DNA of 64,000 nt. It comes from Distichodus sexfasciatus. Taxonomy: Eukaryota; Chordata; Actinopteri; Characiformes; Distichodontidae. The notes under the pieces are model-generated. The model was not told the origin of the DNA. It searched no databases and was given only the letters and a program-made list of their open reading frames with translations. Below are positions 49,380-61,814 of this stretch, in pieces. The DNA lies in NCBI GenBank assembly GCA_032718565.1, contig JAVGVS010000181.1, positions 521,453-585,452 on the forward strand, read 5' to 3'. The position numbers and the translations under genes are program-made. How positions within the stretch are numbered: position 1 is the first letter of the stretch; each line of letters starts with the position of its first letter.

Positions 49380-52300
49380 TGTAGTGCAGAGGTCCACTTG
49401 CGCTGCTTATGATAATTTTATTTGAAATTGAAACTGAAAGGTTAATGAGACTCACAGATTGCTACATTGTGTTTAAATGGAAGCTTCCTAGAAGACGGTA
49501 TGTGAGTCAGAACATAAATCACCACCACTACCAAAGTAGTTGTGGGGAAATCTTCATTAATGACATCTCTAATGGAAAAAAAACCCAAACCAATTAACAG
49601 CTAATGGTGGTGGTGGGGGGGAATTATTGTGATATTTGGGGGAGACACGTCCCCCTCAAATGGCCGTGACTCCTATGCCTAAGACCAACTTCATTTGTGA
49701 ACAATCCAGCTTGAACGTCTTGGTTAAGTACCAGCAGTGTTCAAAATGTTTGACTAATTTGACCTGCATAGTCCTTGAGTAATGTTACTGTACTTAAGTA
49801 TTATTTTAGTACTTGTGTTTTAGTACCTGAACTGAGTATTATCAACATTAGCTCTTTTATATTATTAGATATTCCTATAATTTCATTTTGCATTGATGCT
49901 GTTGACTCATTGAATCAATGTGTCAGTGTATATTGATTTATCGTTACATCTTTACTATTATTGACATTTTCTACGGAGGTTCTGTGTAAACCTAAGTTGC
50001 CACATTTATTGATGAACATATCAATGAGCATATTTTAGTTGGAAATTTCAGTATTGTGAAACCTTTCTCATCGTTCGTAGTTCATATTCCTATAATTTGA
50101 GAAACAAAATGTCTCATTTCATGAGCTATCCGCCATAATAAACACCAAGATAAACAAAGCTTTTTGCTTCATAAAATTTTTATAAGATGCACTAGTACGT
50201 CCTGTTTGATTTCCAACATTTTCCAGGTTCCAGGTTCGTAGAATTGGAATTAATGGCATAACAAGGCCAATATTAAAGACCTCAGTGTTGTGGAGGGTTT
50301 TTTCCGTGCTGGAAGTGTTGAGGACAGTGTCGATGCCCAAAGCAAAAACACTCTTGCCCCGGCTCAGTGGACCAATGACCCCACAGGACGGCTAGCTCTC
50401 ACCCGTCTGCATTAGTTAACCGCTCCAAAGGTGATTTGCTTGAGGTTGTTATTCCCCCATCGCACCCCCCCCTCCTCTACACACACACAAACATCAACAC
50501 ACACATATACACACACACACACACATACACACACACACACACTATGCACCAGAGTGTTCGTCTGCAATATTAATGATTGTCGTTAGCTTTTCGACCTTTT
50601 CACATTTTCCCTTTGCTCCTTTCAAGGTCAGGTGTCTCGCCTCAGGTCCCTCCCTGTTTTAATCCATTAGCATAAAATAACTACCTAACGCTCACCTTTA
50701 ACACACTGAAATTGGAGTAGTAAGTTTGGAGCAAAAAAAACGACTGATGTGATGCTTCGAGACAGAATTGCACAGGAAAGACAGTATAAAAACAAAGAGT
50801 TTGCCCTTCACTGACCTCTCAGCAGGAACAGTGAAAACTGTGTACCCCAAAAAACAAGTAATTTTGAACATTTAAGCCATGTTTTCTTATCTCCTGTTGT
50901 GTCTAATTGTGAAGATATCAAAATGTGTTTTTCAATTATAACCAGTGTGACTTCATGTTTTTATTGGAGGAAAAACTGAAGCGTGAAAAAAACGAAACTT
51001 TACTAAAGAACTTAAACATCTTACCACTTGGTCGAAAGCGATATTTTAAATCTTGCTCTTGAGAAATTAAGTTAGCGTAAAACAAAATCCAGTTATGGCA
51101 AATGGAAAAAATCAAGAAAAAAGGGGAGAAAATCCGAAACCAAAACTGTCAATAAAATAAACTAAAAGCGTCATTAGCATTTCAAAGACTTGGACTCATT
51201 TTCCAATTTGGGAAATGCACCATGAAGCAGATGATGGAACCATTAGCTTCTGAAGTGGGGACAGCTTTGCTAAGGTTGGAGACGACGCGGTGCACTTTTT
51301 GCCTCTTTAATAGCCCCGTCTTTTCTCTTTTCTCTTTTCTCACCAACTTAAAAGCTGAGGACAGAAACGTCTGCGGAAGCGTTAACACCACTACAAGGTT
51401 TTTAGACCACCGCTGAATTTTATTATCAGAGTCATATTATATGAAATCATATTACTAAGTACCATCCAGTGCCACATGGACGTTACTTTTATCTTGAATT
51501 GTGCTGAAGAGTCCATTAGCGTCATATATTGTATTCACCTTATTCATCGAGCCCAATGCATGTTTTTCAAGTAGTGATGGAAATGCTCTTTGACATCAAC
51601 AGTATATTTTAGAAACATTAATGTGAATTTGTTTTGACAGACTTATAAAAGCTTTAGTATGATTTAAGAGCTATTCTAGATGTTGAGTTTCCTTGCTGCT
51701 AGAATGTATTCTTTATCCCGTGCTGAATGCAGCAAGGCTACCCGTATTGTGTTGACTTGTTGGTGATTGTTGAACTCTTTTCCATACTTGAATCTGTGGA
51801 AAATGAATTTGCTTTGGCTGGAACCCACAGTGCAAATTCGATCAGTGTGACCCTAAATATGTTGGTTCCTTTCTGAAACCTTGGGTTGTTTGGAAATAAC
51901 ACATTTATTTGATGCATTGCCTTGCGGTTCATAGAGGGACATAGTAAAAGACTATTGTGAACATTGAGCCTCATTCACCAATACCTTAAATTCTCCTCAA
52001 ATTTGTTCTTAACACTACAACTGTAGAACTGGAGACATTCCAATAACGTGATATTTTACACAAAAATGCATGCAATAACATGTATACATAAGTTGTTACC
52101 TAAGAACTGTTCTCATATAAGAAATCACTGGTTAAGGTCAAAATCTTTTGTGAAAACTGCGTAAAATGGGGTTTAAGAAGCAATTTCTTCTTGGGTACGA
52201 ATTTAAGTTTAAGAAGCAATTTCTTCAGTTCCTCCCATTGAGTACACATCCGCTTCGTTCTCTCGCTTCTAGGTCTCTCTTCAAGACGTAAAAAGAAACT

Positions 52301-52380
52301 CCCAATACAAACACCACACAAACTCGTCCACCCATCCTGGGGTGCGTTTCTCAAAAGCATTAGCAACTAACATAAACAAA
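49380..52380. other. Intergenic, no gene seen
   Basis: AT-rich; a short MITE-like patch at 49780-49840, CA runs at 50480-50542, and a repeat fragment at 51966-52215. Frames are under 90 codons and featureless. Confidence 0.5.
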
Positions 52381-52419
52381 GTACAGTGGTGTACAGTGGT
52401 GCTTCAGCTATTGAACCGC

Positions 52420-52640
52420 TATCCGAGCGCCGCGTCATGCTTTATACAAGAAATTGCATTGCTCTGAGCGCAATATTTCGAAACAAGACGAGCAATTTGT
52501 CACTCAAACAGTATTTTCGATCATTAATTTTGTACCACGACCCGACGCGAAATTAAGTTGTACGTCAAGAACTATCAGATCGTCTGCATTTGCTATCTGG
52601 TGGTCACTAAGGTGTGTCGTCATTTCACACGTAGGCAAGG
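52420..52640 (+). repeat. Unnamed dispersed repeat, partial copy A
   Basis: GAGCGCCGCGTCATGC, GAGCAATTTGTCACTCAAACAG, TTCGACC-like CACGACCCGACGCGAAATTAA, CATTTCACACG. Same order as copies B and C. Confidence 0.7.
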
Positions 52641-52861
52641 CAAGTTTATTTATAGAGCACATTGTCATACACATGGCTCATTCAGTGTGCTTTGCAGAAA
52701 CAAGATAAAAGTTGTTAAAAGCTTAACATAAAGATAAAAAGAAAAAGTAATGAGAAAATGAATAAAAATAAAGATAAAGTAGAAATAAAACAATTAAAAG
52801 TGCTATAAAAATATTTTAAACATCAGGCACAGTTAATTTAAATACGTATGTATTGCTTTTA

Positions 52862-53225
52862 TATTATATTTCGAATCAAGTCGAACAATTCATCACTCAA
52901 ACAGTATTTTCGAGCACTAATGTCGAACTTCGACCCAGTGCAAAATTAACTTGTATGACAAGAATCATCAATTCATTGGCGTCTCTCTGTCCATCACTAA
53001 GCTGCTGTCGTTTCACACGTATGTATCGTTTTAATACGAACAAATCGTAAACGTGCATGGAGCACACTATTTTGAACAAAATCGACCAATTCAGCACTGA
53101 AAGATTCTTTTTGATCAAAATTGGTCAGAATTAAGTAATATATTTTGTACTTACACCAGCCGAAAAAACAACCTTTCATGTGTAGAACCATCGAATTGTA
53201 GGTGTGTGTCACTCGCGGTCTCAGT
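52862..53225 (+). repeat. Unnamed dispersed repeat, copy B
   Basis: TCGAACAATTCATCACTCAAACAG, CTTCGACCCAGTGCAAAATTAACTTG, GGCGTCTCTCTGTCCATCACTAAGC, ACGTATGTATCGTTTTAATACGAACAAATCG, GAGCACACTATTTTGAACAAAATCG, TTCAGCACTGAAAG. No conserved ORF. Confidence 0.75.
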
Positions 53226-53289
53226 GTATCAGTTCGAGTGTGTAAATCTTGTTATAAACCCTGCGTTTCACTGCTGATAAGCTACTGAA

Positions 53290-53675
53290 ACAAAGTGAAA
53301 GTCAGTAATTATTTGTCACTGTGAACACAGCACAGCACAGAGTGCACCTCTATGAAATGTGACCTCTGCATTTAACCCATTTGTGAATGACAAGTGGGCA
53401 GCTGACGTGGGGAGCAGTGCTTGGGGGCCTCAGTGGTACCTTTATCAGTCCAGTATTGGAATCTGCGACCAACTGCCCCTAGTAGTTAACTCAAAAAGTG
53501 CACTGCTCAAAAGTAGCATCAATGATTTAATATAGACATATGTTCAATATGGTAAAGGTACCACTGAGGTACTCATGAGCACGGTACCGTCCCCAAGCCC
53601 TTGCTCCCCACGTCAGCTGCCCTACTGCTCCTTTACTGCTGTGCTGTGTTCACAATGACAAATAATCGCTCACTT
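53290..53675. mobile_element. Two tRNA-SINE copies in opposite orientation
   Basis: 53300-53470 (GTCACTGTGAACACAGCACAGCAC ... GGGGCCTCAGTGGTACCTTTATCAGTCC) and 53550-53675 (GGTAAAGGTACCACTGAGGTACTCATGAGC ... GTGCTGTGTTCACAATGACAAATAATCGCTCAC) are inverted partners of one SINE family. Confidence 0.65.
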
Positions 53676-54237
53676 TTTATAGCTAGTATTCCTTTTTACT
53701 GTGATTTCTGCTGCAGTCACCCATAAAAACTTTGGCACAAAGATGAAGAAAAACCCCCATGACTTGTCTCGCTGTCGTCCCTTCATCTGACAGCGTCATG
53801 AAACCCCAGAAGTGTGCCTCTCTTTAGTCTGAGGCTGCATTTATGTACCAGTCGGCGTGCTTCGCCACCGATATTAGTGGAATAAGTGACCGTGTTTGGG
53901 ACGAGAAACTTCTGAACAAACAGCCAGTGAGGTAGTGTCTGAGTGTGTAGAATAAACAGGCATTTGCGTCTAGCTTTGAGGAGTGGCTGGTCTGCTTCCA
54001 GTATGTTTGTGCATGTGCATGTGTGTGTGTGTGTATATGTGTGTGTGTGATTACAGAGCCTGTACTCTTTCCCCTGACAGTTGAAACCAGCCTCTGGGCA
54101 GAGCCACAGCCTGAGGAGGGTGAAACTGAAGAGGATTGAGTTTTAGATTTAACTACTGTTAGGAAAATAGATGAAATTAGGTTAGAAAATGCTGAAATAA
54201 AAACGATAGAAATAAAATTAATCCCTAGAACATATAC

Positions 54238-54745
54238 AGTGCTACCTCAGTAGAGCCGTTCCAGAATGCGGTTCGAATTTCAATACGTTTAAGTTAATTT
54301 TCCCCATAAGAATCAATGTAAAAAATGAATCTGTTCCAAAAATACAGCAGCAATTTGATGGTTCTATGCATGAAAGCTTGGCTGGTACGAAATAAGTACA
54401 AAATAAATGATGTCATTCTGACAGTTTCAATCAGAAAGAATGTTTCAGTGCTGAATTGTTCGATTTTGTTCAAAATAGTGTGCTCCACGCAATTTTACGA
54501 TTTGTTCGTATTAAAACGATACATACGTGTGAAACGACACGTTTCAGTTTATGAACTCTCCCAAAGATTGAACGACAGCAGCTTAGTGATGGACAAAGAG
54601 ACGCCAATGAATTGATGGTTCTTGTCATACAAGTTAATTTAGCATCGGGTCGAAGTACGACATTAGTGGTCAAATTCTTAATAAACTGTTTGAGTGACGA
54701 ATTGTTCGACTTGGTTCAAAATACTCGTGACGCGGCGCTCAGTTT
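54238..54745 (-). repeat. Unnamed dispersed repeat, copy C (inverted, most complete)
   Basis: Begins CAGTGCTACCTCAGTAGAGCC and ends GACGCGGCGCTC on the plus strand. Read on minus it carries every block of copies A and B in the same order. 508 bp, no coding. Confidence 0.75.
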
Positions 54746-55079
54746 GTCTTCCAAGATTTCATTCATACTCCAAGATCCTACACTACTACACTATTGTGCA
54801 GACATTGCACAGTGCACTTTAAACTATAACTTATAACTTTATATGTGCACATCTAGAAATATGTTTAACTGTATTATAAATCAATGATTTACATTTTTAC
54901 ATTTCATATTTTTCTTCAACCAGTAGTCTGTAAATGTGTGTAAATCTGCATATCATATTTCACATTTGTCTCCTAACCCTATAATCTGTAAATATGTTTA
55001 TTGTATTATAATTCAACAATTATTTGTCTCCATATTTCTTATCTTTAACTTGTATTCTCTGTTTAAATTGCACAGTCAA

Positions 55080-55160
55080 AGGAAGAGCGGTTCAGGATAC
55101 ATGTCACTGCGTGTTGTACCTGTATAACTATGCATGTGACAAATAAAGAATATTGAATTT
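55080..55160 (+). repeat. Retroelement 3' tail
   Basis: CACTGCGTGTTGTACCTGTATAACTATGCATGTGACAAATAAAGAATATTGAA type tail. The same tail is at 58350-58405. Typical of fish LINE/SINE 3' ends. Confidence 0.55.
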
Positions 55161-58120
55161 AGAAAAATGTTCGTAGGCTACACAGTTTGAGAATGGAGGT
55201 ATAACTATAAAAGTTCTAATGTTCTAATTTATAATTGCCAGGGATGTAATGATACATTAATATTCATCGATACATCAATACAACAATAAAATGAAAACAT
55301 TCGATCAGGCTTTGTTGTAAAGTCACCTTTTATTGAGAAGAGAAGTTTGTTTTTCTTCAAATGTCTGGTTGAATTTGGGAATGAAAATGTCAAATGATAT
55401 TTAAATCGTTTTTTGTAATTCGATGTGTTTGGAAGTGATGGTGTTAAATCAGAATATGTCATTGTCTCATATCTGTTGCTGATTTAAATTGAATGAAAAT
55501 TAAATCCTAGCTGAATTCAGCAGACGTCAAACTGTTAGTTTACTGAATCAATCTAATATTGCATAGTGAAGTGCTGAGGATTTTCTGTAATTGTTTCAGA
55601 TTTATATTGTTGTTTCATAACGAACCAATATTATATAGACTCAACGGACAAAGATTTAATGTAATATTGTAACGTGTTAAAACTTGATTTAAACCTCTAG
55701 TAATTTCTGCAACGTCTCCCTCTTATTATTTCAGGTTTATATTGTTATTTCAATGTTGCTGTAAAATACTTTTATTAAAATTAAATCGCTAATAACCATT
55801 TTGCAGTTCAAAAACACATTTATTTGAAAAGAACATCTTGTGTTTTTCTTCAAGGCGTGCTGACTGTTTGTCAGAAGGACTTATAAACTGTTTACAATTG
55901 TTGACTTAATGCATTCAGAGACGTTTCTAGAAAATCCCCACTGTTAGAGCGACTTGGCAGATTTGCTCGGCTGGATCCGACCCAAAGTGGGGTAAAGTTT
56001 GCCGTGCCCTAACGCTGCATCTGGGACGGGAAACAGCCTGGTGTAAGCGGCAGTGATTAAAGAGTTTAATTCTGCCATAAAAAAGCCACCTCCTCGTTAA
56101 GGCTTCTTTTTATTGAAGTGGAATGAAATTCGCTTAATGGTGCTGGCTGGGGGGCGTTCAGCGTGGATCATCTCGTGCGGTTTGGTTGCTTTTTTTTCCC
56201 CACACCCCCCCACTCCCCCGGTGCCGAATTTGTTTTGCAGCGTTATCCGTCAAAGCGCGTTACGTCCCAAAGCCCCTCCGACTACGCTGGAGTTGTACAA
56301 AAAAACATAGATCGGATCTTATGTTTCCTGGCATGATCTGATAGAAGAGAAGACTTGAAGTCCAGATTTCTCCAGGACCTTATTAGATGACATGAACGCA
56401 CGCTAGCAGCAGGTCAGCGAGGGCTAAGAAGTGTGGCAGTGTAGACTTTTTTGTGCATTGTGACTTTTGTACATTTTTACATTTACGAGTTGCTCATTTT
56501 AAGGAGGCAAAACAGACCGAAGCACTATCAGAGAGAAGTGGAATTGTTCATCTTGGTTAAATGTTCTTTATTTTTCAATCACAGATTAAATGTAAGAATT
56601 CAATCGATGTCCTAGTTCATAGCGGCTAAAATTGTACTTTTATTATGTGATTGCATCAGCAGTTTTTGCGCTTGAAACCCTGTTCCAACTCTAAAACGTG
56701 CAGACTATGGCGGTGTGGTGAGGTTTCTTCCGAAAATGCCTCTAGTTGAGGAATGTGTTCACACTTTCGAGGCTTCCCATCGTAGATAACCACGCGGATG
56801 GATCCAGATGTTGTTGCTGCTTAAAAAAGCGACGCTTCTGCATTTTGGTCCGGCTTTGCAGCAGGTGATAGCTTGGTGTGTGCTGAGTTATTATCTTCAG
56901 ATGTTGAGATTTTCATATGCCGGTCTTCAGTTTAATGGGCCGCCTCATTCTCCTCATGACTCACGCGCTCTTCTGGTTGCCACAGAAACATTGGTTGAAT
57001 GTCAGGTTTGGACACGACGGCGGTTTCGAGGCATCGAGTGCACGGCGATGACAGTAAACCGCGATGTTGTGTTCGCTTCAAACAATAATCAGGAGTGTGC
57101 GAAGATGTTTCATGTCAAGTCTTAGTGCGACTCTTAAAGTGATAGTTACTTTACAGTTCAGTTTGAGTTTATTTTGCAACGAAGGTGACGGCAGGTGTGT
57201 GTGGTGCAAGTGTGTATTTATTCTTCTGTTCGTGGTACATTGTAATCTACATTTGAGGTCAAACGCTATGTGAAGTTCTTTTGGCTCTTTTAGTCAGCAC
57301 TGGGGAAAAAAGACGGCTTGGGAAATAGGGGTTAAATGTTTGGCTTGAGTCCTGACGGGGGGGGGAACACTTGCCAAAAAGTCCATTTAGACTTGACGTT
57401 ACGCTGGAGGGCGTTTTGCTCAGTTGCTGAACACGGCCTGGCAACGACACGCCTGATTTATACTGGGCTTTACACAGAAACAGACAGAGGCTAATTACTC
57501 ACAACCGCTCCCACGTCCACTGAATACAGAGCGTCCAGTGTGTTCACTGTTGGAGGTTCAGTTTTATAAACTCTCCCGATGAATTGTTGAAAAACTTCAG
57601 GCAGGGAAAGCTGGCGTCCCGTCGAACCCACAACATGATTCGCTGATTGCTTTTTGGAGAAATCCTTAGTTTGAGAAAGCTTTCGTATACATGCTGATCA
57701 CAATCATTTTTGACGTTAGCCAGTGTCCAACGATTCTTAAAAATACTGCAAAATATTTCATCGACTTCAGATCACAGGGTGAAGACCCCAACCGTTACAC
57801 TACCAACTGCCCCTAACGGCAAACTTTGCAGTGAATTTTTGGTGACAAATTTGCCAAGTTTTCCACAAAGTTTGCTAGAAGTCCACCACAAGTTTGTCAG
57901 ATATTTGCGGCAACATTGCCAAAGGTTAACGGCAGCTGTTTGCTAGAAGCCCAAAATCTTTGTCGTGGTAGCTAGTGGTTGAGAAATTTGGACTGTTAAC
58001 GGTTCACGAGTTTGGATCGTCTTTGAGGAATCGGTTCGCTGTCATTTGACTCCTGTTCCATTTGAACACTGAGATTCGTTAAAGACCGCGACTGAGTCTT
58101 GCCTTCTAGTGATTCGTTAC
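55161..58120. other. Intergenic, no gene seen
   Basis: AT-rich to mixed; a C-run/GGGG tract at 57355-57365 and CCCCCC at 56204. No gene or RNA is supported. Confidence 0.5.
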
Positions 58121-58124
58121 ACAT

Positions 58125-58410
58125 TCATTCAGTATCTGAACCGCTTAAGCCCTATCGGAGTCGCGAGGACCGGGGGCTTGACCTGGGATTACGGCCCTGG
58201 GTGGACGCCAACACACCGCAGGGCCACCTATGGGACAATCTAGAGTCACCAATCAACCTATAGCACATGCTTTTGGACTCTAGGAGGAAAGCGAAGCCTC
58301 CAAAGAAAATAGTAAAAATTAGCCGACTTAGGAACGATCAGGGAACATTTCACTACACATTGTACTTGTATAACCATTTATGTGACAAATAAAGAATCTT
58401 GGATCTTGGC
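58125..58410. repeat. Partial SINE copy plus retroelement tail
   Basis: 58125-58300 matches the 30080 SINE (CTGAACCGCTTAAG, TCTAGAGTCACCAATCAACCTATAGCACATGC, GGACTCTAGGAGGAAAGC) and is joined to a 58350-58405 tail (GTGACAAATAAAGAATCTTGG). Confidence 0.65.
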
Positions 58411-58755
58411 TCGAGGCCAGCAGCGTTTCCACAAACCACTGGTCATGAAAAGGCCAAATTACGACTCTAATGAGGAGATCGGCCAACCGTCACACGCTCT
58501 AATTGAGCTCGCGATGTGAAACGAGAGATGTGGCGATAGCAGAGGGGGCTTCTAGGGAGGAAGGGATTTAGGGGAGGAGGAGTGTGTTTGGTGATTGCTC
58601 GGCATGCCAGTGTTTACCGGGACCAACACGGTGAGGTTCTGGTGCTCGTTCCGGCGTTTGGACCGGCTGGTTTTTGTCCGTCTCGAGGCAAGCATTGATA
58701 GCGATGAAATGTCACTGGCTGATTTAATTGATTTGAGAGCAGAAGACTTGGGAAG

Positions 58756-58757
<2 letters not shown>

Positions 58758-58789
<32 letters not shown>

Positions 58790-58864
58790 AATTTGAAGTT
58801 TCACTCTCGCTCTCTCTCGTCTTCCTCTAACTCTCTCTCTCTCTCACTCTCTCTCTCTCTCATC

Positions 58865-58899
<35 letters not shown>

Positions 58900-59635
58900 T
58901 TCCTCTCTCTCTCTCTCGTCTTCCTCTCTCTCTCTCTCATCTTCCTCTCTCTCTAACTCTCTCTCTCTCATTCTCTCTCTCTCTATCATTCTCTATTATT
59001 CTCTCTCTCACTCACTCTCTCTTCTTCCTCTCTCATTCTCTCTCTTACTCTCTGTCTCTGTTTTTGCTTCTGCACCTCTCTCTCACCTTCCCCTCTCTCA
59101 CCGCTCTTTTTCCTTCTTTCTTTCTCTTTCACTCGTTTCTGTCTTACCCTTCTTTCCCCATCTCTCTCTCTTCTTCCTCTCTCTTTTCTACCCCCTTCTC
59201 TCTATCATATTCTCTCTGTCTCTCTGTCTCTCACTCTCTCTCTTCTTCCTCTCTCATTCTCTCTCTTACTCTCGCTCTGTCCGTCTGCTTCTGTCACCTT
59301 CCCCCTCTCTCCCCCTCTCTCTTTTGCTTCCTCTCTTTCTTTCTCTCACTCCCTTTCTCTTTTACCTTTCTTTCCCCATCTCTCTCTCTCTCATCTCTTT
59401 TGCTGTCTCTCTCTCACTCTCTCTCTTCTTCCTCTCTCATTCTCTCTCTTACTCTCGGTCTGTCCGTCTGCTTCTGCATCTCTCTGTCACCTTCCCCCTC
59501 TCTCCCCCTCTCTCTTTTTCTTCCTCTCTCTTTCTTTCTTTCTCTCTCACTTCCTTTCTCTTTTACCTTTCTTTTCCCATCTCTCTCTCTCATCTCTTTT
59601 GCTGTCTCTCTCGCTCTCTCTCTCTACCCCCCAAA
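58758..59635. repeat. GT run and 830-bp imperfect pyrimidine tract
   Basis: (GT)n at 58758-58788, then CTCTCT with frequent TTCC, TCAC and TCTTCC interruptions. A higher-order repeat about 170-180 bp long is visible (CTCTCTCTTCTTCCTCTCTCATTCTCTCTCTTACTCTC with GTCTGCTTCTG at about 59055, 59285 and 59465). It opens a 349-codon Ser/Leu frame that I reject as protein. Confidence 0.9.
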
Positions 59636-60164
59636 AATCCCTAAATTGAATATGATGGCGTTCCCATGGGATCCTTCCTTCTTTCTTTTCTTCTCACAAC
59701 TCTGAACCGAGCCCCCAAAATATCAAGAAACGGGAACTTTCCCTACATCTGTTGCAGTGTGTGTGTGCGTGTGTGTGTGCGCGTGAGTCACGGGGATTCA
59801 AGTAGTATTTGTGATGCTTAATTCATTTTGACACTTGGAAATGTTAAATCCTTCAGGGTTCTGCACACACTCATGCCTAAGTAGGTTAAATAGAACAGAA
59901 GCTACTGGGATCAATTTCAGCCTGTGTGTTTCAGCACGCCGGGCAAAAAATAAATCGCCATCCTATTTTTATACCACAACAAGGGCAAAATGTAGGAAAA
60001 ATGTAGAGAAGTAGCTTATGGAGAATGGAACGTGTTTTTGCAGAAGCATGGCGATATTACAGTAAGATTAATAAATTCCCAAAACTAGAAATGCAGTTTT
60101 AATCCGTGTGTCAGGCCAAAATGAGAGATTCTGGTGCTGTGCCTTGGTGAGACGTGTGTGTTTG

Positions 60165-61040
60165 TGTTTATTTGTAAACCTCCCAAAATGGGGACCTGCG
60201 TCAGAGGGGACGTAAGTCCCCACAAAAAGTTAATCACTGCAACATATGTTTCCTCAAGCGTAACTTCCCCTTTTAAAATAAGTCCCCATCATGATCATAT
60301 CCTAAAAAGTGTGCGTTTGTCTGTTTGTACACCCTCATAATGGGGACTTTGACCTGTTTGCACACTGATAAAGAGGGGACCTGTGTCTTTGTGGGGACGT
60401 AAAACCCTAAAGCTGAACTTTTTCCTTTAAAATTGTCACTCCCCATAATGGTCATATTCTTTAAAAAGTGTGTGTGTGTCTTTGTGGGGACATAAAACCA
60501 AGTCCCCACAAAGGTAATCACTGCAACATAACTGTTTCTTCAGACTTAACCTCCCCTTTAAAAATCGAATAAGTCCCTATGTCCGTGTCCTTAAAAGTTT
60601 GTACGTGTGTTTGTGTGTCTTTGTGGGGACATAAAACCAAGTCCCCATAAAGGTAATCACTGCAATCACTGTGTGTGTGTGTGTGTGTTTGTGTGTGTGT
60701 GTGCTTGTATACCCTCATAATGGGGACTTTGACTTGTTTGCACACAGCTGAAGTGGGCACCTGTGTCATTGTGGGGACGTAAAACCGAGTACATGGCTTT
60801 CTTCAAGCTTAACCTCCTCCCCTTTTAAAATCTAAAAGGTCTCATCATGATCATATCCTAAGAAGTGTGTGTGTGTGTGTGTGTGTAAACCTCCCAATAT
60901 GGGGACTCTGACCTGTTTTTACACTGATAAAGTGGGGATGTGTGTCATTACATGAGCATAAAACCAACAATTTGTATTCAAGCTGAACTTTTTCCTTTAA
61001 AATGGTCATATTCTTTTAAAAGTGTGTGTGTGTGTGTATG
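60165..61040. repeat. Tandem GGGGAC array, about 150-190-bp unit, about five copies
   Basis: Phase markers CCCTCATAATGGGGACTTTGACCTG recur at about 60181, 60331, 60711 and 60889. Each unit also has GTGGGGACGTAAAACC, AAGTCCCCACAAAGGTAATCACTGCAACA and TCATATCCTAAAAAGTGTGTGTG, with GT runs at unit borders. Self-complementary GGGGAC/GTCCCC pairs are dense. Confidence 0.75.
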
Positions 61041-61199
61041 TATGTGTGTGTGTTAATGCTGTGACAGGCAGGAAGATGTTACTGATGCACCGCTGGCCTT
61101 TTTGTGGTCCCCTCGCTGTTTAAAGTGTCGCTTCTGCCCCTCTAAGTAGCCGAGTGTGATTTAATGGGATGTGATCTGTGGCAGCTCAGTTCAGCCTCT

Positions 61200-61624
61200 T
61201 AACTCTGTCTGTGTGTGTGTGTGTGTGTGTCCCAGTTCATGCTTGTGTCTACAGTTATGCATGTGTACTTGTGCTTGTTTCGTGTTAATGTGTGCGTTCC
61301 TATCTGAGACTCTGTATGTGTGTGTGTTCAGATGTGCATGTGTGTAGTGTGTTTGTGTGTGTGTGTGTGTGTGAACGTCTATGTGTCTGTGCATGTGCAT
61401 TTGGTGAACAGGCATTGTGTGTGTGTGTGTGTGTGTGTCCCATAGAGTTGTTCATGCGTCCACATTTTAATTGTATTGTGAAGTGCTGTATGGGATATAA
61501 ATAGCTGAGTTCTGCGCTCGTCTGCAGTGATGGACTGAAAGGTCACGTTCACCGCTCCGTCTCTCTCTCTCTCCCTCCCCGCTCGGCCTCGTTGCTGTAG
61601 CACGACGCTCCAGCAAGAGAACAG

Positions 61625-61664
<40 letters not shown>

Positions 61665-61670
61665 TGTGTG
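61200..61670. repeat. Cluster of GT microsatellites
   Basis: GT runs at 61209-61230, 61330-61372, 61415-61438 and 61628-61672, with a (CT)n run at 61560-61572 on the way. Confidence 0.9.
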
Positions 61671-61772
61671 TGTAAACAGTACTCTAATCCTCCATCCAGA
61701 CGGAGAAAACTATACCAACCTGTACCGCGAGAAAATTCTCCGCTCCAACACGGTGTATTAGGGACGTTGTTA

Positions 61773-61802
61773 GATAAATAAATAAATAAATAAATAAATA
61801 AA
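61773..61802. repeat. (AAAT)n microsatellite
   Basis: About seven TAAA units. Confidence 0.9.
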
Positions 61803-61814
61803 GAGCTGAGGGAG

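Noticed and set aside
52853..53212. Small ORFs in the 52-55 kb repeats
   Set aside because: Frames are not kept between the three repeat copies.
58595..59705. 349-codon Ser/Leu-rich frame resembling a membrane protein
   Set aside because: Translation of a GT run and pyrimidine tract; no biased codon use or domain.
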